This document shows, one piece after another, positions 44,336 through 57,000 of a stretch of 64,000 nt of DNA. Source of the DNA: Yamagishiella unicocca (taxonomy: Eukaryota > Chlorophyta > Chlorophyceae > Chlamydomonadales > Volvocaceae); NCBI GenBank assembly GCA_003116995.1, contig BDSL01000006.1, positions 372,001 to 436,000 of the forward strand, read 5' to 3'. The notes beneath the pieces are model-generated. The model had not been told where the DNA came from and made no database searches. It was given only the letters and a program-made list of their open reading frames with translations. The position numbers and the translations under genes were made by a program. Every line of letters starts with the position of its first letter. The stretch's first letter is position 1.

Positions 44336-47300
44336 TCACGCCTTGTACGCCGCCCAGCCGACCTCCTCCAGCTTGGCTGCCTTGCCCAGCACCGTCTCCG
44401 TCATGCCCGCCTGGTAGGCCAGCATGCGGTCCAGCATGCGCGGGTCGTGTGCGGCGATGATGCGCACCGCCAGCAGCCCCGCGTTGGCGGCGTTGCCGAT
44501 GGCCACGGTGGCCACGGGCACCCCCTTGGGCATCTGTACGATGGACAGCAGCGCGTCCAGGCCGTCCAGGTGCGCGCCGTTGGGCCTGAGGGGGGGACGA
44601 TAAGGAAAGGGGAAGGGGAAGGGGGGGGGGGTAGTGAGGAAAGCCCGTGGAATAGGAAGCCGATATTAGGAAACCGTTCGGTACACACGCGCGGTGCGGA
44701 GATGCATGCTGGACAACTGGTGGCGGGGGGAGAGGAGGCGGGGAGAAGGCTGGGGGGGATGGCTCAGGGGCACAAACGTACTGGCCCCCGGAGACCTTGT
44801 CCTTCGCCTCCAGCGACCTGCTCCGCCGCCCCCTGCCCTCCGTTTCCTAAGTCTTGTAACCAGGAACTTGTCGCGACCCCCCTCCCCCCCAGGGCCCACC
44901 CCTGCCCGCCCACCCGCACTCACTTGACCGGCACTCCGATGACCGGCAGCGGCGTCATGGCCGCCACCATACCCGGCAGGTGAGCCGCGCCGCCCGCCCC
45001 GGCGATGATGGCCTTGAGCCCCCGCGTGTGTGCCGTACGGGCGTACTCGAACATGCGCTCCGGCGTGCGGTGCGCCGAAACCACGGTCAGCTCCAGGGGC
45101 ACCCCGAACTCCTCCAGGATGGCGGCGGCGGCCTGGAAGGGGTGGGGCGAGCAGCAGGGGGGGGTGACCGGGGCGGTAGGATTGGGGTAGGATTGGGGTG
45201 GGGGTAGGGGTGGGGCTGCACGCTGGGGTTACAATAAAAGAACCGGTAACGCGACTGGGGAAATGTAGTGGGTGCACGCTGGGGTGGGGGGCGGAGGCAG
45301 GCGCGGTTCTCGGGCCAAACCCACGAGGCTGATCAGCCTGAACACGATGAGAGATTCGTGGCGTCACCTAGCTCGATCGAGCGGCTCCACACGGGGCTAC
45401 CGCGCCCTACACCCTACGACCCGAGGCCACTAGGTGCCGCACCCGCATGCATACCGCTGCCCGCTACATGGTTTCATACAGCCCGCGCCTGGCGCGTTGG
45501 GGCCGGAACCGTTCTGTTCGTGGGGCTGGAGGTTCTGCTGGTAGTGGTTTGTTTCCGGTTCCGGTTCCGGTTCCGGTTCCGGTTCCGGTTCCGGTCGGAC
45601 TTCTGTTGTTTTGGCTGCGCGCTGTGCAGCTGCTCACCTTCATGGTGGCCAGATCCGAATCCGAGCCCATGATGATCCCGACCTGCGGCCGGCCGCCCGA
45701 GGCCTCGGCGGTGGAGGCGGCGGCGGCGGCGGCGAAGGCGGCGGAGCTGCGCTGCAGGCTGGCTAGGCCGGCGGGGTCCAGGAAGCCCAGGCGGGCGCGA
45801 GCCTCCTCGCGGGTGGGGGCCAGGATGTTGATGTGGCCCACCTTGCGGCCCACCTGGGGGGAGGGGGGTGGGGGGTGGGAAGTGGGTGAGCCGATTAACA
45901 GATGAGAAACTTGAAGGATTATTTACCGGCACTAGGTTTCGAAGATGCGCTTGGGCGTGGTTTGTGGTTTCGGAGGCTGTGCCCTCAGGGGCGTCACGCG
46001 AGCGCAGCCGCCAGCACGGCGGCCGCTGAATCAATACCGCAGCACCGACCTCCAAACTACTGTAGCGGCGGCTATAATTGCAGGTAGCGCAGCGCACATC
46101 CTCGCCTTGTGGGCCTCCCACCTCCAAGCCCAGGCCCTCCTGCTGTCCAAGGCCAAAACCCTGCAAAACCCGGAGAACCTCCACAAGGCGCCGGCAACGC
46201 CCCACCCGTCCCGCCCTCCTCCTCGCCCCAGGCGCGCTGCTCCCTCGCGCCGGCCCTGCCGTACCTTCATGCCCTCCTTGCCGTACCAGTGCACCTTGCA
46301 CCCCGGCGTGGCGTACGCCTTGGCCATCAGCTCGTGTGCGATGCGCACCCCCTCCTCGCCGTCCGCCTCGCCCAGCAGGTTGAGCATCAGCGCGCACCCG
46401 CTGGTGAGCCGCGTCTCGCCTAGCGGCCAGCCAAGTACGGCACGCACGTGGTTCTCGAACTGGCTGGTGACGCAGCCGTCCATCGTGTAGTGGCCGCTGT
46501 TGTGCGGGCGGGGCGCCACCTCGTTCAGCAGCAGGGTGCCGTCGCCCAGCAGGAACATCTCAACGCTACAGGGAGGGAGGGGGTTGCAAGGAGGGGGGGG
46601 TGGGGTGAGGAGGCGGACGGGGGGATGATAAGGGGGGGTGAGGGGTGAGGTGCGGCGCTTAGGGTTTTGTGAGGTGGAGTGGGAGCGGGGAGTTATGAGC
46701 GGAGGATATCAACGGGAGCTGGAGAAAGTTCGACACGTGTTAGTGCATACGTGCGTGTAAGCACCAAACCCTCTTAATGGGGGTGCCCTATCAAGAGGCC
46801 GGGGCCCTTCCCCCTCCAGTCCCCGCTCCGCCCTTCCCCCTCCCCCAGCCCACCCGTGTCCTACCCGAAGATGCCCGCGCCGTCCAGGCAGGCGATGGCC
46901 CTCTCCGCCACCTCGCGAGCGCGGGCCTGGATGGCGGGCGGCACGTCTGCAGGCGCCTCCGTGACGTGGCAGATGTTGTCCTTGTGGACAGTCTCGACAA
47001 CCGGGTACGACACCACCTTGTCGTCACGGCTGCGGGGGGGGAGGCGGAGGGGCGCGGGGGGACGGGGCGCACGGGGTCGGTGTGCAACACACAGTCAGCG
47101 CCACGCGGCGTGTTGGACGTGTGGCTCGGACATCATAATCTCGCGCAACATGTCCGGTGCCTTCCCTCCTCCCTTCCTGGTATTTCGTTGTTCCTCCGGT
47201 TTCGCTTCAGGGACTCCCTCCCTCCCCCTCCTCCTCCCTCCCCCTCTCCCCCTCCCTCCCCCTCCCCGCCACTCCGCACCTGCGCACCACCATGACCGCC

Positions 47301-49974
47301 AGCTCCTTGACGAAGGGCGCGAACCTCTCCGCGTACAGACCCGTGTCGTAGCCGCCCAGGCTGGACACCGCGGAGTCCAGCTCCGCCTCGGAGCGCACCA
47401 GGCAGTTGCCCTTGCCGTCGTACGCAAGCCTGCGGGTGACGCGAGCGGTTTGGTTGGACGAGCAGCAGTTGGTACGGGGCCCAGCAAAGGACGAGCGGTA
47501 ACAGAACTGCCCCCAAGGCCTGACCCCCACCCGGGTACCCGAAGTGAGGTCCCTCGGCCCCGATCCAAACCAGTCCAAACACGTCCCGCTTGCTTCCCTT
47601 CGCCCCCTGGTAGACCTGGTGACCCTGCCAGCCGCCGCCGCTGTGGCCCGCCCAACCCGCAGCCGCCGCGGTCCCCCGCAGGCCCCGCTACCCCGTTGGC
47701 CCCCTCACCTCTTCGCCTTGAGCATGAAGGGGTAGCCGAACGCCTTGCCCGTGCCCTCCATGCAGCCGCGGCACTTGATGTTCCTGAAGTCCGGCAGCGG
47801 CACCCCGTGGGCGGCGAAGTGCTGCTTCTGCGCAAACTTGTCCTGGATGATCCGGATGGTGGCGGGAGAGGGCTCAATGTCCACCTGGGGGGGGGGCCGG
47901 ACGGGGAGGGAAAGGGAGGGGAGGGGAGTTGGGTGGGAGAAAACTTCTCTACCCGTCGGAACACGCCCACAGCACCCTCACCCGCCGCGCCCCGCGTCAC
48001 TGTCGCCCCAGTATTCCCCCTGTCTCTTCCACCCCCCGTCCCTGGGCCCTCCAAACGTGTGTAGGAACGTGTTCTGACTGGTTTACTTTTCAGTGCCGAC
48101 CCACGGGTCTCCTCTCCCACCCCTCGGGCCCTCCCGCACCTTGACGTCGCTCGCCGCCTGGATGAGCGCGTCCGTGTTGACGTGCTCGATCTCCATGGTA
48201 AGTACGTCCACACCGGCACCTGGGGAGTGGGGAGGGCGATGCGGAAGGAGTCGCATACGGGTGGTGGTGTTGCTGGTGACAAATGCGCACGGGTGTGCCA
48301 CTGCCGCCGGAATGAAGCACGCAAAAACGGAGTGTTTTTTGCAGCGGGTCGGGGAGAGGGGAGGAGAGAGGCATGCGTGGCGGGCCGGTGCGGGGTTCGG
48401 CCGCTTCGGTTTCAATCGCTTCGAGCGGTGGGCCGAAGGGGCTGGCACAGGCAGCCCGGGAGCGCGCGTCGTCGAGGGTGCGTCGAGGCGGCGAGGGCGC
48501 CCGGGGATAGCTACTGCCAGTGCGCCAAAAAGCTGGCTGCCCATGCGCTACTGCTGTTGCTGATGACGCTGGTCGCTTCCGGTGCCCCCCTCCGGAGCTC
48601 CCGGCGGCCCTCCAGGGGGCGGCGAGGAGGCCCTCCCTGGGGGTGGCGAGAAGGCCTTCCCCTAGGGTTGCAAGAAACCCCCCTCAAGGTGTGGGTGGGG
48701 CGGGGCGGGATGGATCGCTGGCTTGCAGCAGGCTGCTCCCCGGAGACGGAATTCGACAGGCTGGTTTCCCCGCCATATTCCACTGCGGGTCCCGCCTGGG
48801 GGACCCCGCTGCCCCGCATGCGGACCATGCAGGGCCCCCCACCCACTGCTGCATGCCCCGCTTCCCGCCGTGTCCTGCATGCCACGACCCATGCACACCA
48901 CCCCGGTTTATATTTCCGTCCGCAGCCCCTCGCCGCCCCGGCTCACATCGCCACCAACCCCGCAGCCAACCCTAACCAGGATGGGAGGAGCCATGGGAGG
49001 TGCCCAACCCGCCCACGTCCCGGCTAGAAGCGCTGCACGCATGCTCCCGCACTCTTTCCTCATTCTGCTCTGCGTCCCGCATCCGCGGCTCCGTTCGGAG
49101 TTTTCGCCCGATCCTGGTAGGGCGCAACGAGTGCACCCCCGTGCCATGCCGTACGATGCCGTACCGCCACCTCACTCACGTTTTACGAAGTCCTCTATGG
49201 CCTCAGCATCCCTGAAGTGTCCCTGCACCAGATCAGCGATCACGGAGGCGGGCGCATCCGCGGTGGGGTCCAGGCACTTGAGTCGTACACCCATGTTGGC
49301 CTGATGGGTCGGGGGGCGGTCGGGGGCCAGGGCACGGAGGCAGGCACAGAGGGGGGATTAGGAGTCAGCTCGTGGGGTGGCATCCGTAGACGCAGGCGGG
49401 ACGAGGGCGGGAGGGCGGCAAGCGGCGCCCGTTGAACGGATGCAAACCCATATGGAGTGCCGTACTACAGTTGGTGCGGGGAACACGTGAGGCCGGTCAC
49501 TCACCGCCGCGAGGGCCATCATCCGCCCTAGCTGTCCGCCGCCCAGCACGCCCACAACGGCTGTTCGCGGGAGACCGGTTAAGCTGCAAGCGCGGCGGCA
49601 ATATCGGGGAGGTAGCGACAGGGTTAGATGCATCAGTAGGAGTTTAAAATGTGATGTTTGGATTCGGCGTGACAGAATCAAGGGAGTGGCCAGTAAAGCG
49701 TGAAGCTTGCCATTCCGTCGTTGGCGGCCCATGGACCCAACGCAGAAAATAGTCGTCCTAATGAACATCGCTCGCACCTGACGGACGTGGCATCGCTCTC
49801 CATAATAGAGCTAGCAGCCGCAAGAATGACGGAAACGCGACGAGCGACTTGTGCGGCTGGATGGCGTTTTGCCGCTGGCGTGCGGCGCGTGGTCGGCTGC
49901 GGAACTAAAGCTGGCAAGCCAGCCACCTCAGCTGCACGGCGATGGAGCCTTGTGCTGGCCCCGTTAAGAAGCAT
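44336..49974 (-). CDS. Bifunctional phosphoribosylaminoimidazole carboxylase (PurK-PurE, ADE2 type), plastid-targeted
   Basis: Converts AIR to CAIR in purine synthesis: the N-terminal ATP-grasp PurK domain makes N5-CAIR and the C-terminal PurE domain rearranges it. Eleven exons (49974-49778, 49583-49505, 49300-49180, 48219-48140, 47884-47709, 47429-47280, 47029-46865, 46565-46265, 45853-45638, 45132-44924, 44585-44336) close in phase to 647 residues. Residues 1-65 are a basic, Ala/Arg-rich plastid transit-like peptide. PurK shows [61 protein letters not shown], and [14 protein letters not shown] with the usual [15 protein letters not shown]. PurE shows [39 protein letters not shown] and [12 protein letters not shown]. 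The fused order PurK then PurE is that of fungi and plants. The gene is divergently arranged with the fibrillin gene. Intron 3 is nearly 1 kb. Confidence 0.97.
45228..45268 (-). repeat. Short dispersed repeat B, copy 3 (inverted)
   Basis: Reverse complement of the full motif, from CTACATTTCCCCAGTCGCG to ATTGTAACC, inside PurK-PurE intron 9. Confidence 0.8.
45553..45594. repeat. (TTCCGG)7 microsatellite in PurK-PurE intron 9
   Basis: Seven perfect hexamers starting about 40 bp from the donor at 45637. Confidence 0.97.
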
Positions 49975-51002
49975 TGTTCAATTGGCCCGCACAGAGGCGA
50001 CGCGAGGACGGTGTCGACGAGCTGCGATTGAATTCCACACTCAACTATGACGCGCGATGTATGAGAGCAGGATCGTCGGGGCAAGCTAGGTACAACCGTA
50101 AGTGACCACGCTGCAAAGCTAGCCTACCATTTTACACGGGGGCCACGAGGTACGGCAGTACGGCGAGGCGTGACGGTCTGCTTATGCATGATTGGTACCC
50201 AACAGCGACATATGAATTATCGCGGTATCTTCTCTACCTTGGTTATCTGACGAGCGAAGAATGAGGGGTACACAACTACTTGAAGTAATGACGTCTCCAG
50301 GCGTCAGTTCAGTTGCCCGAATTGTGCTTTCCGGAGGCAAGGTTTTGACATTTGAGCATTTCATTCCAGCGGTACCGGCATGTGCAGAATCCCAGGCGCC
50401 ACACGCCCGAAGTGTTCGGCACCTTGCCATCCGTGATACAAACACATTGTTATTGTGTTTTGTATTCAAGGACAATGTTTGAACGTCATCCTTGTCGAAG
50501 CTGATTGAACTGTTAAGGAATGTCCCTACACATTTTTGCGCATGCGCCGTTTTGTCCCAAACTTCCAACGGCTAAATAGCAATTAAGCATTGCAGCGCTG
50601 TGAGACACAAGTAAATGTAACCTGGCATTACTTGGCAATGACTCTCCGCGGAGGAGCGTTATGGCGACTTGCAACGTGCCGACGCCTTCCTAATACCCAT
50701 TTTTGCATCAATTAACTGTGGGAACTTTGAAATATCGATGTGACGCTCGTGAGTTAAATAATGTTATGAGAAGCTCTACCTCGGGAACAAAAGGCGTCGC
50801 CTTGCGGCAGGCCGCGTGCTGGCGTGTGTCAGCACATGCCAGGAAATATCTACGCGTATGTTTAGCGCTTCAATCCAATTTCAAGTTTGCCAGTGCCTCT
50901 GAAAAACAGGTTGCGAGCTCAATCCAAATCGTACACGATAACTTACGCAAAAGCAAACACTTGTTCAGACACAATTGTAATAGCTTCAACGGCATAAACC
51001 AC
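49975..51002. other. Divergent promoter region of PurK-PurE and fibrillin
   Basis: The two genes start back to back here. An in-frame ATG at 50766 precedes the chosen fibrillin start, but the sequence between 50766 and 51002 is AT-rich and looks like 5' UTR. No other gene is seen. Confidence 0.5.
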
Positions 51003-52916
51003 ATGAATCGTCCAACAGTATTAGGGCAGCGCCTCGATGCTACAAGAGCCGCTGCGGGTGTTCGCCCCCGCTGCGCAGCGCGACTCTGTCGATTATTACC
51101 AGCAAGTGCATCCGCGCGATTCCAAGACACAGAATGTCATCTTGCTGAAACGAAGAAGGAGCTAGCGCTTTTGCTTAAAAACCTCGGCTTCCCGCAAGCG
51201 GTGCTGCCCGGCGATGCTCGAGTAAGGGCTGCCCCGTTTGCAACTCACGCCTTTCTTTACTCCACAACAAAATGGGTATCTCTCACAATTGCTCGTTCTC
51301 TCCAGGCCAAGGCCGAGATAGATAAGGTGCTGCACCACATGGAGGGCCTCACCCCCGCGCCAGCACCGCTGCAGTGGCAGCAGCAGCCCGGTGTCCTCCC
51401 AGGAATATCGCCGCTGCTACTGGGGGAATGGGAGCTGTTGTACGCCTCCAACGGCATCCTGGTGACTCGTACGGCACCAGCGCAGCTGCTGCTGTCCGCC
51501 AGCCGCCTGCCAGGCGTGGGGCTGAGCGACATCACTCAGGTCGGGAGGGCTCAAGGGAGGGGGGTTGGGAGAGGTGGGGATTGACCCGGGTCGGGTTCAG
51601 CTCGGTGCGGTGGCGGCGCCACCCGGAGGCCAGGCGCTGTCACCCGGAGCCATTTCGGGGAACCACGCTGGGCGGCGAAAGGGCAATTCGTGTAGGGAGG
51701 AGGCATGGAGGAGGAGGGTGCCATCCCAGAGCTAGTCGCGACACCGTCGCACGTCTCACCCTGCGCACCCCAGAAACAGACCCCTCGCTGCCGCAGCTCC
51801 ATCCCCGGCCCCCCCTCCTGGTGTCCGGGTCTTTATGCCCCCCCTTGTGTCCCACTGCTGGCAGGTGCTTTCTCGCAACGAGGCGGGCGCACTGGTGGCC
51901 AACAACTCGGCTGTGTTTGGGTTCGGGCCACTGGGTTCGTGGCGGGTGGGCATCGAGGGCGTGTGGCGGGACTCGGGCGACGGCAGGACCGCGAGGGTGA
52001 GTGGAGCGGGGTGGGTGGCGAGGAGGGTGCGGTAGCGTAGAGACAAGTGTTGCTCATATACGAAGCGGAGTTTCGGGCGGCTACGATACGACTAGGGGAG
52101 TGTAGATGTGGCGTGGTAGGTGAGTGGGTGGGTAAACGGCTTGCTGGGAAGTCCTCCCGATCGAGGTTGGGGTGGGATCCTTACACGGCTGTGTTGCCGC
52201 CTCGTCCCCGGGTCTGAGACACTTTTGCATGGGGAGCGGGGAGGTCATGGCAGCCAGCGCTCCCACGCTGAGCCACATCGACTCTCTACCAACGTATCGT
52301 GAGGTCGCGTCTCCACCGCGTCTCCACCGTTGCCGGCCCCACCAGCTGCACACGCATCGAACCCCGACTCTCGGTCCCCGACCGCAGGTGCTGTTCGACC
52401 AGGTCAACATCAAGCCGGTGTCAGCGCTGGGGCTGCCCGTGCCGCCCTGGCTGCCGCCGGTGGGTCGCTCGCAGCAGCCGGGGAACACGGCATCGCCCCC
52501 TGGGTAGTCCTGCCCTGTCCAGGGGCGATGTACGCAGCGTCCCATTAGGGGTTCCTCCAGCGGCGCATAGATGGCGCGGCGGACTGGGTAGTTGAGACCC
52601 GACAGCGGCAGCTGAGGGCCTCTGCAGGCAATTATGGTGACCCGGATCGTTGTCGGCCCGTGTTTGGGGGTCGGTAGTGCAGTGTCTGAAACCCCCTCTC
52701 CCCCCGCCGTGGATTCGCGGATATAATTTCCCCCCTGCATCCGTGACCCCCCACGACCCCGTGCTGCAGCTCATGCTGGCAACCGGCGGTACGACAGGAC
52801 CGGGAGAGAGCCGCGCCGGTGCCAACTGGATCACGACTTTCGTGGACCGGGACACGCGAATCGGCCGCAGCCAAGCTGGGGACACTTTCTATTTCCGCCG
52901 CAAGGCGCCGCAGTAG
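51003..52916 (+). CDS. Plastid lipid-associated protein (PAP/fibrillin family)
   Basis: Structural or lipid-binding protein of plastoglobules and thylakoids. Five exons (51003-51221, 51306-51539, 51865-51996, 52388-52459, 52770-52916) close in phase to 267 residues. The first about 40 residues are Arg/Ala-rich with few acidic residues, like a chloroplast transit peptide (MNRPTVLGQRLD, then ARLCRLLPASASAR). The PAP domain shows an N-terminal helix (ETKKELALLLK), AEIDKVLHHMEGL, the signature LLLGEWELLYASNG (usual LxGxWxLLYTS), a central beta-sheet (SWRVGIEGVWRDSG, VLFDQVNIKPV) and the C-terminal TTFVDRDTRIGRSQAGDTF, matching the usual YLDxDLRIxRxxxGxxF. An AATAAA occurs near 52952. Intron 1 is 84 nt, in frame and free of stops. 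The subgroup of fibrillin is not determined. Confidence 0.88.
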
Positions 52917-54034
52917 CAGTACTATCACCACGCTGCAACAACCTCATTGCAAATAAAACTCAAGCCAACCTATAGTCGGCAAACTCGGAAATAACACACC
53001 TGACGTAGTTTGCGATATTATTGATACGCGAAAAACCATCATTCAATGGGGGGGTTGTGATGAACGAATAATGATACTTCTCAACAGGAGAGCGAGGGGG
53101 CGCCGGTCCACAGCTGCAGGTGGCTAGGGCAGGGCGGGGCCGGGGGGCACAGGCCTATCCACGCTAACGGAGGCTCCCGCTGTAGGGGGCGGCATCGTGT
53201 GGGCGCGGTAGACAGGTGACGCGGAGATCTAGGTTTGTTGAGCGCGTGAGGGATTCGGAGCAAGGTGGGGGTAGGGCTGCCCCCACCACCACCATGTGGT
53301 TTGCGGCCTGATGCGTGGTGCGGCCTGATTGGCCCATCACACAGGTGGGGGGTAGGAAAGCCCAAGGATGTTTGGCGGAAGCCAGCTGCAAGGGTAAATA
53401 ACTAAATATGGGTAATGTGACCGTCATGCAAGCGTTGTTGGAGGCCAGTTGAGCGGGGTTGCTGTTGATTGGCGGCGCTGGGCCTTGCTGTGAAGAGTGC
53501 ATGGAGAAGAGTTGTGGCGCACAGGCCCTGCCTGAGGCCAGGCCAGGATGATGCCTAAGCGTGGTAGCAGGAGAACGTCATTTGCATGTTCGCTGAAATG
53601 GGGAGTTGTTTGCTTGCGTCGACCTCTTAACAAGCACTCAGGACAAATGATGGGACAAATGATGATACAATTTTGGGTCCCGACGTCATGGACTTCGCTG
53701 TGGGCAGTGAGCATGACGCTGTGACGCCACAGCGTGAGACGGTGAGACCGGTACGTTGTGACACCGTTTACGGGACGATGAGCAGATCCTCGGCTGGCCT
53801 GAATGTTCAACAGACACCTTTACAGCAGGCTAGCGCTCTTCGCCGTCACTTCAGCGACTGCTTACCGCTTGAGGCATTTCCCCAACGGCATGCCTTCAAT
53901 ACCGTCGGCCCCGCTTCCGCCAAGCACGTGGCGTGTGGCGGCAACCACCAGCAGCGGCTCACAGCAACCGCGCGCAGGCGACCCCTGGTCGCAACAGTTG
54001 TTCCAGCTTCCTGTCCGTCCGTCCTTTTGAGGCC
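52917..54034. other. Convergent intergenic region (fibrillin / PRP38)
   Basis: No gene supported. It contains a minus-strand TGTAA at 53824-53820 (about 210 nt after the PRP38 stop) and a short perfect hairpin at 53716-53735 (ACGCTGTG, 4-nt loop, CACAGCGT). Confidence 0.5.
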
Positions 54035-57000
54035 TCACTTGAGCGGCTTGAGGCCCAGCTTTGCCCGCAGCTTGTTCGCCTGGTGGAGTGTACGAGCATA
54101 TCAGCCCCGTCCGAACGTCAGGCATGCACGCAAGGCAAAAACGGAATTGGGATAAAAAGGTACGAATGTACAACGCGCGCGGACAGGGCACCCTCAAGCC
54201 CCCAACGTGCGGCAATTAAGAGCAGACTCGAAGTCCTTAACAGCCTGTCCGCTCTCCTGAACCTACACCAAAAATTTCAACATACAGTATAAACGAGTGT
54301 CCTAATCTTTTCTCGCAGTTTTTACTTGGCAGTTAAGTGCCGACCCACGGGTTCCCCCTCAAACCCTCCAGAACCAACTAACGGCATGAGCTGTATCCCC
54401 ACCGTAGTCCCCACGAGTCGTTAGGGAACAGCTCACGGCACGCGCTGTTGCCCACGCATAACGCAGGTATGCCGCACCTCCTCCCCCACCACCTGCTCAC
54501 CTCCACGATCTCCGGGTCCTCAGCGACAGCGGCACGCGCCTTGCCGCCGCCGCCCTTGTCCTTCTCCCGCCCTCGCTCCTGCGCCTTGCCGCCGTCTGGC
54601 GCCTCCTTCCGCCGCTCCTCGCGGCCCCCTCGCTCCCTCTCCTTCTCCCTCTCCTTCTCCCCGCGCTCGCGGCTGCGGTCGCGCCCCCGCTCCCGCTCGT
54701 GTCCCCGGGCGCCCGCCCCGCCACCCCGTTCCCGCCTGTCGTACTCGTGGTCGTAGCCAGCGGACGGAGACCGCTCCCGGCTGTCGCGCCGGTCCCTGCG
54801 GCTGTCCCGCTCCCGGCTCCGACTCCGGCGGTAGTCCCGTTCCCGATCTCGCTCCCGATCTGCTCCTCCGCGATCCCGGCGATCCCGGCTCCGACTCCGG
54901 CGCTCCCTGTCCCGGTCTCGATCCCGCCGGTCGCGGCTACGGCTGCGACTGCGGCGGTCCCGGTTGTCCCGTTCCCGATCGCGGTCCCGGTCCCTGTCGC
55001 GCTCCCTGGGTTCCCGGAAATCGCGATCTGGCGGCAGCGGGCGCTCCACGTCCCTGCCGCCGGCCCGGTCGCCTCCGCGGCCGTCCCATTCGCGGTCCCG
55101 CTTCCGGTCCCGGCCGCCGTCGCGGTAGGGCTCGGCCCGGTCGCGCTGCTCTGCGCGGTCGCGGAAGACGGAATCCGCGTCGCGGCCCCGGTCGCGCTCG
55201 CGCTCGGCGTCGCGGGCGGGGCTGGAGAGAGCGCGTTTGTGTGACGAGGAGGAGGGCGAGGACGTGCGAGATCGGATGATGGGAGGGCGGGGCGGTGGGT
55301 GGACAGATGGAGGGCAGGGGGGCGGGTGTAGGGAGGGAGGGAGAAGGGGGCGGCTGGCACAGGCGCTTGCAATGCTGAGGCACGCGTAGATCATATCGAA
55401 GGCTTGCACGTGCAGCCAAGGCAACAGTTATCGGCTACTGCTCCTGACGAACTGCGCTGCTGCTTCGAGGTTCCACGAAACCGCTTTCCTGGCCGCAGGT
55501 AGCCGCCGCCGCCGCATTGCCCCGCTGCCGCCTCCCACACCGCACCTTCCCAGATAAGTAGTCCGCCCCAGCCCCACACACTGCCCCAATCCCGCGCCGC
55601 GCCTACTCCTTGCAACTTACAGCGAGCCCTGGACCCCTCTCCTGCCCAGCCCGCCTGCCAGATATTGGCCCCAGCCCGCGTGCCCGACAGGACGCTATGC
55701 CCACCCCATGGTGCCCCGCCGCCCGCCCACTTTCAAAATCCTCCGGTCGCAAGGCGCGACGCAACGAGCTTCCATGTTGGCCTCTACGGCCCCTTTTGGT
55801 GAGCAAAGGAACAACAGTCGGCCCGCCCAAAGCCGCATCCCCCCACTGAGCAACGCACCTCCGCCAGCGCTCCCGCTCAGCCGCTCTCCCTCCAGCTGGC
55901 CCGCCATCTGCCCCGCCGGCAGCCGCTGCTGCTGCCGCCGCTCCTCCTCCTGCCCCCGTCGCCACCGCGGTGTGCCCTAGCTTGGCCTCAATCTCCGCCG
56001 CCTGCTTGGCCGCCTCGCCCGCCTCCAGCTCCAAGATGGCCTCGTCGAACTCCTCATCCAACACGCTGATGCGCGGATCAAGCTGGCTGAGGTTCTCCAG
56101 GACGTGCCTGCGGATTGCGGGCCCATGGGTCGGCAGTGTCGCCGCGTCATTCCGTAACGCCTTTGGGACCTTTCCTCCTCCTACCTACCAGTCTGCCTTG
56201 CCCCGTGGCCGCAAGCGCTTATGCACGTGCACAACACAGTAAACCTTACCACACCAATTTTGAACCCTGTGCCAAAAGCCGTGCGGCTCCCAACTGAACC
56301 CTGTGCCAAAAGTCGCGCGGCTCCCAACCATGTTGGCTACTCCTGCAATCCCCATTTGCGCCCTGCAGCCACAACTTCACCCTGTGCGAACAGGTACACG
56401 CCCCAACTGCCCAGCTTCGCCCGCCCAAGGCCCGTCCCCCACCGCACCTCCCAGGCACCCGGGGCAGTGCAATGTCAAACATGAAGTCCTTCCGAAGCAT
56501 GTCATCCACCATTTCGTCCACGTGGGTCAATGCAAAGTGCCCTTCGGTCGCCTGAAGCCGGACCTGCACGGCGGACCACAGCGGATGCGATCAGTTAGGA
56601 CGCTTGGATGTCCACTAGGGTGCGTAATGCACACACGCCACCTCAACCAGCGCCCAGCGAGGCATCTCACGCATGGAACCGGGTACATCATCGGCCCGTT
56701 GCAAGACACTACTCCAAGTGCTGCCCTGGCCGTGATCCCATGCCCATGCGTGACCTAGCGTTCTCGCCTTTCGATAGTCATTATAGAGCGGCTCCAGGTA
56801 CTGGTAGACCTCCAGGGGTTTGCCCACAAGTCGCATGTAGAAGGCGCCTGGCAGAAGCGATATGGGTTTCAAAGGCTTGGGACATGAACCTTGTGTGTAA
56901 ATTGTAGATGATGGGGCTGCTGTCTTACTAGAATATCCAGGAACGAAGGCCTTAGGGAGAAGGGAGGAAGGGAAAACACGCAACTAGCACACCCCACCTA

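Noticed and set aside
47095..48324. 409-residue minus-strand frame through PurK-PurE
   Set aside because: Arg/Ser-rich alternative frame; the phase-closed PurK exons lie in other frames.
50766..51002. Upstream in-frame extension of the fibrillin protein
   Set aside because: The extension is AT-rich with poor codon bias and not transit-like; the ATG at 51003 gives a convincing transit peptide.
54699..55244. Plus-strand Val/Pro/Ala-rich frame opposite PRP38
   Set aside because: Antisense shadow of the Arg-Asp/Arg-Glu repeat exon.
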